A stretch of DNA of 40,124 nucleotides from Asaia bogorensis (lineage in GTDB: Bacteria; Pseudomonadota; Alphaproteobacteria; Reyranellales; Reyranellaceae). Both the position numbers and the translations under genes were made by a program. The stretch is taken from positions 1 to 40,124 of the forward strand of contig CAMDQJ010000025.1 of NCBI GenBank assembly GCA_945905835.1. Reading direction: 5' to 3'. Numbering within the stretch: position 1 is the stretch's first letter; the number at the start of each line of letters is the position of its first letter. The notes below the pieces were generated by a model. It was not told the DNA's origin, searched no databases, and saw nothing but the letters and a program-made list of their open reading frames with translations. Below, one piece after another: positions 16,720-23,766 of the stretch.

Positions 16720-17594
16720 TCGGCCCGCAGACCGCGCGCCTGCCCGACGGCCGCCTGCACCTGCAGTACGGCCCGATCGATCTCGTGATCGAAGCCTTCG
16801 GTGGAGTCGAGGAAGTCGCCCGGGCCTATGCCCAGGCGACGGACCGCTTCGCCGACATCCTGCCCGCGCTGGTGCGCGAACTTCCCGTGCTGCGCCGGCC
16901 CGTGGGCGACGCCTATCCGCTGCTGCAAGGCCCCGTCGCGCGCCGCATGGCCGAGGCCGCGTGGCCGCATCGCGCCGTCTACATCACGCCAATGGCGGCG
17001 GTGGCGGGTTCCGTCGCCGACGAGATGCTGGCGGCGATGGTCTGCGGCCGCACGCTCGACAAGGCCTATGTCAACAATGGCGGCGACATCGCGTTTCATC
17101 TTGCGTCCGGCCACAGCCTGCGTGCCGGCATCTTCGTTTCCGCCCTCGACGGCGCCGTGACTCTCACACACGACCAACCGGTGCGCGGCATCGCCACCTC
17201 GGGCTGGGTTGGCCGCTCCTTCTCGCTCGGTATCGCCGATGCCGTGACCGTCCTTGCGGTGAACGCCGCCGCCGCTGACGCCGCTGCAACGGTCGTCGCC
17301 AATGCGGTAAATGCCGATCATCCCGCCATCGAACGCCAGCCGGCGTCGGCCCTGAACCCCGATAGCGATCTCGGCGACCTGCTGGTGACTACTGCGGTCG
17401 GCGACTTGCCGGCCGACCTCGTTGCCCGGGCGCTCGATCAGGGTGCCGCCGAAGCGCGCCGCTTGCGTCTTGGCGGGCTGATCGATGGTGCTGCTCTATC
17501 TCTTAAGGATGAGTGGCGGATAGATATCGAAAAGGTTGTTTCCTCGGGGTACCAAAAATTGGTACAGAGAAGGTTGGAGGTGGCTTATGAGTAA
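16716..17594 (+). CDS. UPF0280 (ApbE-like superfamily) protein
   Basis: This 292-residue protein belongs to UPF0280, an uncharacterised family placed in the ApbE-like structural superfamily; ApbE itself attaches FMN to threonine in target proteins. Visible features are GPIDLVIEAFG near the start, YPLLQGPVARRMAEAAWPH, TPMAAVAGSVADEMLAAMV (about 90-108), AYVNNGGDIAFHLA (about 116-129), and GIATSGWVGRSFSLGIADAVTVLA, all of which recall the nucleotide-binding parts of ApbE. The ATG overlaps the reductase stop. The last 25 or so residues look unlike the rest and run into the promoter-like region of a toxin-antitoxin pair, so the native C-terminus may have been replaced. A role as flavin transferase or maturation factor for the reductase is inference. 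Confidence 0.82.
   Translation: MIGPQTARLPDGRLHLQYGPIDLVIEAFGGVEEVARAYAQATDRFADILPALVRELPVLRRPVGDAYPLLQGPVARRMAEAAWPHRAVYITPMAAVAGSVADEMLAAMVCGRTLDKAYVNNGGDIAFHLASGHSLRAGIFVSALDGAVTLTHDQPVRGIATSGWVGRSFSLGIADAVTVLAVNAAAADAAATVVANAVNADHPAIERQPASALNPDSDLGDLLVTTAVGDLPADLVARALDQGAAEARRLRLGGLIDGAALSLKDEWRIDIEKVVSSGYQKLVQRRLEVAYE
17549..17565. promoter_or_regulatory. Palindromic operator-like site before the antitoxin gene
   Basis: GTACCAA-AAA-TTGGTAC is a perfect inverted repeat with 7-bp arms, 21 bp upstream of the parD-like ATG and inside the 3' end of the UPF0280 frame. RHH antitoxins such as ParD typically bind short palindromes at their own promoter, so this is the likely autoregulatory site. 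The surrounding 60 bp are more AT-rich than the flanking operon. Confidence 0.65.
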
Positions 17595-17823
17595 AAACAC
17601 ATCCTTTAGCCTCGGCGACCATTTCATCTCGTTCATCACTTCGAAGGTCGAAGAAGGCCGGTACGGCTCTGCCAGCGACGTGGTTCGTGCGGGCTTGCGC
17701 CTCCTTGAAGAGGAGGAGGCAAAACTATCGGCCCTGCGCGCGGCTCTCGACGAAGGTGAGGCGAGCGGCCAGGCGACACCGTTCGATTTCGAGCGCTTCA
17801 TCAAGCGCAAGCGCAAGGCCTAG
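17587..17823 (+). CDS. parD: Type II antitoxin, ParD/RHH family
   Basis: This 78-residue protein matches short ParD-type antitoxins: a ribbon strand SFSLGDHFISFITSKVEEG followed by the helix YGSASDVVRAGLRLLEEEEAKLSALRAAL, and a disordered basic tail (FERFIKRKRKA) that would wrap the toxin. The ATG at 17587 follows TTGGAGG. It overlaps the UPF0280 stop by 8 bp, and the toxin gene starts 11 bp after its stop. It would neutralise the ParE-like toxin and repress the pair through the palindrome upstream. The pair interrupts an otherwise tightly coupled catabolic operon. Confidence 0.9.
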   Translation: MSKNTSFSLGDHFISFITSKVEEGRYGSASDVVRAGLRLLEEEEAKLSALRAALDEGEASGQATPFDFERFIKRKRKA

Positions 17824-17834
17824 ACGATCTTGTC

Positions 17835-18125
17835 ATGGCGCGCTTCGTTCTTTCGCCGCGCGCGCAGGCCGACATCGACGAGATCTGGAACTACACAGTT
17901 GAACGATGGGGTGTTGAGCAGGCGGAACTCTACGTACGGCAACTTGGAAGTGCTGTGGAAGCGATCGCCCAGGATCCGAAGCGTGGTTGGCCGTGCGACG
18001 AAATTCGCAAGGGCTATCGCCGATATCCGAGCGGATCGCATGTCGTGTTCTATCGAGTAATGACGAAGGAAGTCATCGTGGTGCGCGTCCTGCATCAACG
18101 TATGGACTTCAATCGCCACGTTTGA
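17835..18125 (+). CDS. parE: Type II toxin, ParE/RelE superfamily
   Basis: This 96-residue protein has the ParE fold: RFVLSPRAQADIDEIWNYTVERWG at the N-terminus (helical hairpin), YVRQLGSAVEAIAQDPKRG in the middle, and strands GYRRYPSGSHVVFYRV and VIVVRVLHQRMDFNRHV at the end. The last two are the hallmark of the family. ParE toxins poison DNA gyrase, while RelE relatives cut mRNA on the ribosome; the sequence resembles the ParE side, but the target is inferred. It directly follows the ParD-like gene, and the AA_synth gene begins 10 bp after its stop, so readthrough into the rest of the catabolic operon is likely. Confidence 0.9.
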   Translation: MARFVLSPRAQADIDEIWNYTVERWGVEQAELYVRQLGSAVEAIAQDPKRGWPCDEIRKGYRRYPSGSHVVFYRVMTKEVIVVRVLHQRMDFNRHV

Positions 18126-18135
18126 AGGTAAATTA

Positions 18136-18723
18136 ATGAGCGACCTGGTAAAACTCCGCAAATACGTCGGCATGGTCGAGGAAACGCACCACGATGGCGG
18201 TGCCGTGCTGGCCAAGCCCGTGCGCAAGGCGGTGATGGGTGGCGTGATCGCCAATCCCTATGCTGGCCGCTACGTCGAGGACATCCAGCCGATGCTGAAG
18301 GCGCTGGAGCCGCTGGCCATCGATCTTACCCAGCGCGTCATGAAGCTGCTGGGCGCGGCCGGCCCGGAGCTAGAGGCCTACGGCAAGAGCGCCATCGTCG
18401 GCATTGCGGGCGAGCTGGAACATGCCGCGATGTGGCACCAGCCGTCGGGCTTCGGCATCCGCCAGGCCATGGGCGGCGCCAAGTCGATCGTGCCGTCGAC
18501 CGTGAAGGTCGCGACGGCCGGCGCGCGCATCGACATTCCGCTGCATCACGTGACGGCGGCCTACGTGCGCAGCCACTACGACGCCATCGAATTCTCCGTG
18601 CCGGACGGGCCGCGGCCCGACGAGATCGTGTTCATCGTCGCCGCCGCCATTGGCGGGCGGCCGCACGCGCGGGTCGGCGGGCTCACCGTCGAGGGCATCA
18701 AGGTGGGGGATGGCCAGCGATGA
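18136..18723 (+). CDS. Amino acid synthesis family protein (AA_synth, DUF1185)
   Basis: This 195-residue protein belongs to the AA_synth family (DUF1185, PF06684), whose biochemical role is not established despite its name. Typical stretches are RKYVGMVEETHHDGGAVL at the start, RKAVMGGVIANPYAGRYVEDI (about 31-52), YGKSAIVGIAGELEHAAMWH (about 79-99), and IDIPLHHVTAAYVRSHYDA (about 133-152). The conserved His and Glu residues (EETHH, GELEHAA) could form an active site. It has no signal peptide. It overlaps the next gene by ATGA and lies between the Mo hydroxylase/reductase genes and the importer, so it probably works in the same pathway; hydrolysis or isomerisation of a ring-derived intermediate is a guess. 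Confidence 0.85.
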   Translation: MSDLVKLRKYVGMVEETHHDGGAVLAKPVRKAVMGGVIANPYAGRYVEDIQPMLKALEPLAIDLTQRVMKLLGAAGPELEAYGKSAIVGIAGELEHAAMWHQPSGFGIRQAMGGAKSIVPSTVKVATAGARIDIPLHHVTAAYVRSHYDAIEFSVPDGPRPDEIVFIVAAAIGGRPHARVGGLTVEGIKVGDGQR

Positions 18724-19097
18724 GCGATGCCCTGACCACGGCACTAAAAGTCCTCGACGACTACATGGCGGCGCTCAACCGCGGCGACGAGCCGGGCGTC
18801 AATAACGCCTGCAATTTCCCCCATGTCCGGCTGGCCGGCGGCAAGGTCGTCGTCTGGCCGAACCACGGCGACTACAAGCTGGAAGATTTCGTGGCCAGAG
18901 CGGGCGATGGCTGGGACCACAGCAAATGGGACGAGCGGACCGCCATCCATGTCGGTGACAAGAAGGTTCACCTCAAGGTGAAGTTCAGCCGCTGGAAGAA
19001 AGACGGTTCGCTGATCGGCCGTTTCGAGACAATCTACATCGTGACCGACCAGGACGGTTATTGGGGCATCCAAGCGCGCTCTTCTTTCGCCTCATAA
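18720..19097 (+). CDS. Small NTF2/SnoaL-like protein, unknown function
   Basis: This 125-residue protein begins at the ATG overlapping the AA_synth stop. The pattern of an N-terminal helix (LTTALKVLDDYMAALNRGDEPGVNNACNFPHVRLA) followed by several strands (GKVVVWPN, KVHLKVKFSRWKKDGS, FETIYIVTDQDGYWGIQARSSF) is that of the NTF2/SnoaL fold, a cone that often houses small-molecule enzymes or binding proteins. No catalytic residues can be fixed from one sequence. The tight coupling to the AA_synth gene suggests that the two act together. It may be a small isomerase, hydratase or binding protein; function is not assigned. Confidence 0.7.
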   Translation: MSDALTTALKVLDDYMAALNRGDEPGVNNACNFPHVRLAGGKVVVWPNHGDYKLEDFVARAGDGWDHSKWDERTAIHVGDKKVHLKVKFSRWKKDGSLIGRFETIYIVTDQDGYWGIQARSSFAS

Positions 19098-19147
19098 GGG
19101 GATGCTAGGGTCACTCCAGTTGGTTCAATAGGGAGAGGGGGAATTTC

Positions 19148-20356
19148 ATGCTCACCCGCAATCGTCTGCTGGCCGGCGCCTCGGCGCTGGTCGCCCTGTC
19201 GCTGGCGGCACCCGCCGGCGCGCAAACCGGGCCGATCAAGATCGGCGAACTCAACAGCTACAAGGTTTTCCCGGCCTTCCTCGAACCCTACAAGCGCGGC
19301 CTCGAGCTGGCGCAGGAGGAGGTCAACGTGGCAGGCGGCGTGCTCGGCCGCAAGATCGAGATCGTGAGCCGCGACGACAACGGCAACACCGGCGACGCCG
19401 TGCGCGTCGCCGAAGAGCTTTTGAGCCGTGAGGGTGCGGCGTTTCTGATCGGCACCTTCCCGTCGAACGTTGGCCTCGCCGTCGCCGACTTCGCCAAGCA
19501 GCGCAAGACGCTGTTCATTGCCGCCGAGCCGCTGACCGACAAGATCGTGTGGGATGCCGGCAACGCCTACACTTTCCGCCTGCGCACCTCGACCTACATG
19601 CAGACGGCGATGCTGATTCCCGACGCCGCCAAGCTCAACAAGAAGCGCTGGGCGATCGTCTATCCGAACTACGAGTACGGCCAGTCGGCGACGGCGGCCT
19701 TCAAGAAGCTGCTCAGCGCCAAGCAGCCCGGCGTCGAGTTCGTGGCCGAGCAGGCGCCGCCGCTCGGCAAGATCGACGCAGGCGCCGTGGCGCAGGCGCT
19801 GGCCGACGCCAAGCCCGACGCGATCTTCTCCTCGCTGTTCGGCGCCGACCTCGCCAAGTTCGTGCGCGAAGGCACTCAGAGAGGTCTCTTCAAGGGTGTC
19901 GAGGTGTTCAACCTGCTGGCAGGCGAGCCGGAATATCTCGACCCGCTCAAGGAAGAGTCGCCCGAGGGCTGGTACGTCACCGGCTATCCGTGGAGCGAGA
20001 TCAAGACGCCCGAGCACACCAAGTTCCTCGCCGCCTACCAGGCCAAGTTCAAGGATTACCCGAGGCTGGGTTCCGTCGTCGGCTATTCGACCGTGATGTC
20101 GGCGGTCGAGGCGATCAAGAAGGCGGGCTCGCTCGACCAGGAGAAGCTGGTCGCGGCGATGAGCGGTCTCAAGCACATGACGCCGTTCGGCGCCATCGAG
20201 TACAGGGCACTCGATCACCAGTCGACCATGGGCGCCTATGTCGGCCGCATCGGCGTTAAGGACGGCAAGGGCTACATGAGGGACTGGCGCTTCGTCGACG
20301 GCAAGGACGCGCTGCCGAGCGATGACGAGGTAATGAAGATGAGGCCGAAAAATTAA
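19148..20356 (+). CDS. ABC transporter substrate-binding protein, branched-chain amino acid (LivK) type
   Basis: This periplasmic binding protein would deliver the substrate to the permease encoded downstream. The 402 residues begin with a signal peptide (RNRLLAGASALVALSLAAPAGAQ, cleavage likely after AQ near 26). A peripla_BP_6 fold follows: GPIKIGELNSYK, GLELAQEEVNVAGGVLGRKIEIVSRDD (about 58-84), GNTGDAVRVAEELL and TFRLRTSTYMQTAML. Family members bind amino acids, amides, urea and aromatic acids, and the ligand cannot be read off. GGGAGAGGGGG stands before the ATG. Its place inside the catabolic cluster suggests that it captures the substrate of the pathway. Confidence 0.93.
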   Translation: MLTRNRLLAGASALVALSLAAPAGAQTGPIKIGELNSYKVFPAFLEPYKRGLELAQEEVNVAGGVLGRKIEIVSRDDNGNTGDAVRVAEELLSREGAAFLIGTFPSNVGLAVADFAKQRKTLFIAAEPLTDKIVWDAGNAYTFRLRTSTYMQTAMLIPDAAKLNKKRWAIVYPNYEYGQSATAAFKKLLSAKQPGVEFVAEQAPPLGKIDAGAVAQALADAKPDAIFSSLFGADLAKFVREGTQRGLFKGVEVFNLLAGEPEYLDPLKEESPEGWYVTGYPWSEIKTPEHTKFLAAYQAKFKDYPRLGSVVGYSTVMSAVEAIKKAGSLDQEKLVAAMSGLKHMTPFGAIEYRALDHQSTMGAYVGRIGVKDGKGYMRDWRFVDGKDALPSDDEVMKMRPKN

Positions 20357-20383
20357 GCCTCGCTGATGCTCGCCCCCTCCCTG

Positions 20384-20406
20384 CCTCCCCCGTCCGACGG
20401 GGGAGG
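20384..20406. repeat. GC-rich hairpin in the importer operon
   Basis: CCTCCCCCGTC (20384-20394) and GACGGGGGAGG (20396-20406) pair perfectly around one central base, between the binding-protein gene and the permease gene. Such an element could stabilise the binding-protein mRNA or slow readthrough, so that binding protein is made in excess over permease. It looks like an interspersed extragenic palindrome, but copy number cannot be judged from this window. Confidence 0.6.
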
Positions 20407-20439
20407 TGGCCTGAAAGGTCGGAGGGGGAAGGCCACGCG

Positions 20440-22317
20440 ATGACTTTCGCCAGCATCCTCATCCAGCTCCTGAACGGGCTGGCCGCTGCTGCGTCGTTGT
20501 TCTTGGTGTCGGCCGGCCTCTCGCTGATCTTCGGCGTGACGCGGATCGTGAATTTCGCGCACGGCTCGCTCTACATGCTGGGGCTTTACGGCGCCTATAC
20601 GCTGATCGAGGCGCTGGGCCGCACGCCCCTCGGCTTCTGGAGTGCGGTGATTCTCGCCGCGCTGGCGGTCGGCGTGGTCGGCATCCTGATTGAGGTGCTG
20701 GTGCTGCGGCGCATCTACCGCGCGCCCGAACTGTTCCAGCTCCTGGCCACTTTCGCCGTCGTGCTGGTGATCAAGGACATCGCGCTCTTTGCCTGGGGTG
20801 CCGAGGACCTGGTCGGCCCGCGCGCGCCCGGGCTCGGCGAGGCGATAGAGATCCTCGGCAAGCGCATTCCCGTCTACGACTTGCTGCTGATCGCGATAGG
20901 GCCGGCCGTGCTGGGCGCGATGTGGCTGCTGCTCAACCGCACGCGTTGGGGCGCGCTGGTGCGGGCCGCGACGCAGGATCGCGAGATGGTGGGCGCACTG
21001 GGCGTCGACCAGGCCAAGCTTTTTACGTCGGTGTTCTTCGTCGGGGCGGTGCTGGCGGGGTTGGGCGGCGCACTGCAGATCCCGCGCGAGCCGGCCAATC
21101 TCGAGCTCGACCTCGCCATCATCGCCGACGCTTTCGTCGTTACCGTGGTCGGCGGGCTGGGCAGCATCCCCGGTGCGTTTCTCGCCGCCATCCTGATCGG
21201 TGTCGCAAAAGCCTTCTGCATCGGCATCGGCACCGTGCATGTCTTCGGCCTGGAACTGGTGTTCTCCAAGCTCACCTTGGTCGTCGAGTTCGTCATCATG
21301 GGCGTCGTGCTGGTGGCGCGGCCCTACGGCCTCTTGGGCAAGCCCTCGGTGCTGCAGCGCATCGCGGGCGACGCGGCGCCGCCGCTGGTGCCGCCCAAGT
21401 GGCAGGTCGCCGCCGCCTGGGTGGTGTTCTTCCTGCTCGTGCCGCTGATCGCCGACCGCTACATGACCGTGCTGTTGACCGACATCGCCTGCTTCGCGTT
21501 GTTCGCCGTCAGCCTGCATTTCATCATGGGCCCGGCCGGCATGGTGTCGTTCGGCCACGCCGCTTTTTTCGGCCTCGGTGCCTACGCGGCGGCGCTTCTC
21601 TTCAAGAAGGCCGGCCTGCCGATGGAAGCGGCGCTGTTGCTGGCGCCGTTCTGCGCCGGCCTGTTCGCGGTGGTCTACGGCTGGTTCTGCGTGCGGCTGT
21701 CGGGCGTCTACCTCGCCATGCTGACGCTGGCCTTCGCGCAGATCAGCTGGTCCATCGTCTTCCAGTGGGATTCGCTGACGTCGGGCTCCAACGGCATGGT
21801 CGGCATCTGGCCGTCGGCCTGGCTCGCCGGCAAGACTACCTACTACTACGTCACACTCGCCCTCTGCGGCGCCGGCATCGCCATCCTGTGGCGAGTGCTG
21901 TTCTCGCCCTTCGGCTACGCCCTGCGTGCCGGCCGCGATTCGCCGTTGCGCGCCGAGGCCATCGGCATCGATCTGCGCTCTTTCCAATGGGCGGCCTTCG
22001 TGTTGGTTGGCGCGCTCGCCGGTCTTGCGGGCGCGGTCTACGCTTTCTCCAAGGGCAGCATATCGCCCTCGGCGATCTCGATCGGCCAGTCGACCGACGG
22101 CCTGGTCATGGTCCTGCTCGGCGGCGTCGAGACGCTGACCGGCCCGGTCGTCGGTGCGGCCATCTTCACCTGGCTGCGCGACGAGCTTGCCCGCCGCACC
22201 GATTTCTGGCGCGCCGTGCTTGGCCTGATGATCCTCGCCATCGTGCTGCTGTTTCCGCAAGGTCTGGTTGGCGGCCTGAAGCTCACCTACGCCCGCTGGC
22301 GCGAGGCCCGCGCATGA
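20440..22317 (+). CDS. Branched-chain-type ABC permease, LivH-LivM fusion
   Basis: This 625-residue membrane protein joins the two permeases of a LIV-type importer in one chain. Residues about 1-300 are LivH-like, with LVSAGLSLIFGVTRIVNFAHGSLYMLG near the start, RAATQDREMVGALGV (cytoplasmic contact loop) and VVGGLGSIPGAFLAAILIGV. From about 340 the LivM half follows: LLTDIACFALFAVSLHFIMGPAGMVSFGHAAFFGLGAY, RAGRDSPLRAEAIGID and a last VVGAAIFTWL...ILLFPQGLVGGL. Each half carries its own EAA-like loop for the ATPases. The start at 20440 has AGGGGGAAGG upstream. The ATPase gene overlaps the stop by ATGA. Such fusions occur in other alphaproteobacteria. Confidence 0.93.
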   Translation: MTFASILIQLLNGLAAAASLFLVSAGLSLIFGVTRIVNFAHGSLYMLGLYGAYTLIEALGRTPLGFWSAVILAALAVGVVGILIEVLVLRRIYRAPELFQLLATFAVVLVIKDIALFAWGAEDLVGPRAPGLGEAIEILGKRIPVYDLLLIAIGPAVLGAMWLLLNRTRWGALVRAATQDREMVGALGVDQAKLFTSVFFVGAVLAGLGGALQIPREPANLELDLAIIADAFVVTVVGGLGSIPGAFLAAILIGVAKAFCIGIGTVHVFGLELVFSKLTLVVEFVIMGVVLVARPYGLLGKPSVLQRIAGDAAPPLVPPKWQVAAAWVVFFLLVPLIADRYMTVLLTDIACFALFAVSLHFIMGPAGMVSFGHAAFFGLGAYAAALLFKKAGLPMEAALLLAPFCAGLFAVVYGWFCVRLSGVYLAMLTLAFAQISWSIVFQWDSLTSGSNGMVGIWPSAWLAGKTTYYYVTLALCGAGIAILWRVLFSPFGYALRAGRDSPLRAEAIGIDLRSFQWAAFVLVGALAGLAGAVYAFSKGSISPSAISIGQSTDGLVMVLLGGVETLTGPVVGAAIFTWLRDELARRTDFWRAVLGLMILAIVLLFPQGLVGGLKLTYARWREARA

Positions 22318-23063
22318 CGGCCGAGGTTCTCCAGGTCGAGGGTTTGCGCAAGGCGTTCGGCGGCGTTCAGGCGGTGGCCGATGTTTCCTTCGCCGTCGCC
22401 GCCGGCGAGCTTCTGGCCATGATCGGTCCCAATGGCGCGGGCAAGAGCACCTGCTTCAACATGCTGAACGGCCAGCTCGCACCCGACGACGGCATCGTGC
22501 GTCTCGATGGCCGCGATATCGTGGGCCTCCGTCCGCGCGCCGTGTGGCGGCTGGGCGTCGGCCGCACCTTTCAGATCACCGCGACGTTCGCCTCGTTGAG
22601 CGTGCGCGAAAACGTCCAGATGGCGCTCTATTCGCATCGAGGCCGCCTGCGCTCGATGCTGTCGAGGTTCGGTGCCGCCCTGCGTGCCGAGGCCGACGCG
22701 CTGCTGTCCCAGGTCGGCATGATCGACCAGGCCGAGCGCGTCTGCGGCGTGCTGGCCTATGGTGACTTGAAGCGCGTCGAGCTGGCGATGGCGTTGGCCA
22801 ACCAGCCGCGCCTGCTGCTGATGGACGAGCCGACCGCCGGCATGGCGCCGAGGGAGCGAGTGGCACTGATGCAGCTCGCGGCCCAGCTCGCGCGGGCGAA
22901 AAAGATCGCCGTGCTGTTCACCGAGCACGACATGGACGTGGTGTTCGGCCAGGCCGACCGCATCATCGTGCTCGACCGCGGCCGCGTCATCGCCGCCGGC
23001 CTGCCCGACGAGGTCCGCACCAATCCGGATGTGCGCGCCGTCTATCTCGGGGGCACGCACTGA
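22314..23063 (+). CDS. ABC transporter ATP-binding protein, LivG type
   Basis: This 249-residue ATPase powers the importer together with the LivF-type protein. It shows the Walker A motif GPNGAGKST (about 39-47), the LivG-type NMLNGQLAPDDG stretch, the VGRTFQIT Q-loop (about 82-89), a signature region in which the usual LSGG is replaced by LAYGDLKRVELAMALA, the Walker B LLLMDEPTAGM, and the switch histidine in TEHDMDVVFG. The YG(D/E) signature is normal in LivG proteins. The ATG overlaps the permease stop, and its own stop overlaps the next ATG by one base. Confidence 0.94.
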   Translation: MTAEVLQVEGLRKAFGGVQAVADVSFAVAAGELLAMIGPNGAGKSTCFNMLNGQLAPDDGIVRLDGRDIVGLRPRAVWRLGVGRTFQITATFASLSVRENVQMALYSHRGRLRSMLSRFGAALRAEADALLSQVGMIDQAERVCGVLAYGDLKRVELAMALANQPRLLLMDEPTAGMAPRERVALMQLAAQLARAKKIAVLFTEHDMDVVFGQADRIIVLDRGRVIAAGLPDEVRTNPDVRAVYLGGTH

Positions 23064-23764
23064 TGCTCCAGGTGAAGGACCTGCACGCCTATTACGGTCG
23101 CGCCCATATCCTCGACGGCGTCTCGCTGGAAGCCAACGCCGGCGAGGTCGTGGCGCTGCTTGGCCGCAACGGTGCCGGCAAGTCGACCGCCATGAAGGCC
23201 ATCATGGGCCTGGTGCCGCCCGCCAAGGGCGAGGTGACATTTGCCGGTGCTCGTATCGACCGTCTGGCACCCTACCGTATCGCGCGGTTGGGCCTCGGCT
23301 ACGTGCCGGAAGACCGCCGCATCTTCACCGAGCTGTCGGTCGCCGAAAACCTCGAAGTCGGCCGCCAATCCGCCCGCGCCGGCGCGCCACTGTGGACCGA
23401 GCAAAAGCTCTTCGCGCTCTTCCCCAACCTTGCCGAGATGCGCGATCGGCCGGGCGGGCGCATGTCGGGCGGCGAGCAACAGATGCTGACCATCGCCCGG
23501 ACCCTGATGGGCAACCCGCGCTGCGTGCTTCTGGACGAGCCGTCGGAGGGCCTGGCGCCGATCATCGTCGAGCAGATGGCGCATTCCATCAAGGCGCTGA
23601 AGGGCGAAGGGCTGTGCGTTCTGCTGTCCGAACAGAACCTGCATTTCTCGTCCGCCGTGGCCGATCGCGCCTATATCATCGAGAAGGGCCGCATCCGCTT
23701 CGGCGGATCGATGGCCGAGCTGGCGTCTGACGCTTCCCTTCGTGAACAGTATCTTTCGGTTTGA
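23063..23764 (+). CDS. ABC transporter ATP-binding protein, LivF type
   Basis: This 233-residue ATPase is the second nucleotide-binding subunit of the LIV-type importer. Motifs are Walker A GRNGAGKST (about 34-42), VPEDRRIFTELSVAENL (LivF-typical, about 85-101), the signature MSGGEQQMLTIARTLM, Walker B CVLLDEPSEGLAP, and SEQNLHFSSAVADRAYIIEKG at the end, where LivF proteins carry SEQN in place of the switch histidine. The start shares one base with the stop of the LivG-type gene. The HyuA-type gene starts 2 bp after its stop, tying the importer to the metabolic genes. Confidence 0.94.
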   Translation: MLQVKDLHAYYGRAHILDGVSLEANAGEVVALLGRNGAGKSTAMKAIMGLVPPAKGEVTFAGARIDRLAPYRIARLGLGYVPEDRRIFTELSVAENLEVGRQSARAGAPLWTEQKLFALFPNLAEMRDRPGGRMSGGEQQMLTIARTLMGNPRCVLLDEPSEGLAPIIVEQMAHSIKALKGEGLCVLLSEQNLHFSSAVADRAYIIEKGRIRFGGSMAELASDASLREQYLSV

Positions 23765-23766
23765 CC

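Noticed and set aside
20353-22260. 635-codon frame antisense to the permease gene, rich in His, Gln and Asp
   Set aside because: Its composition is the complement of membrane-protein codons; it lacks a domain or a ribosome site.
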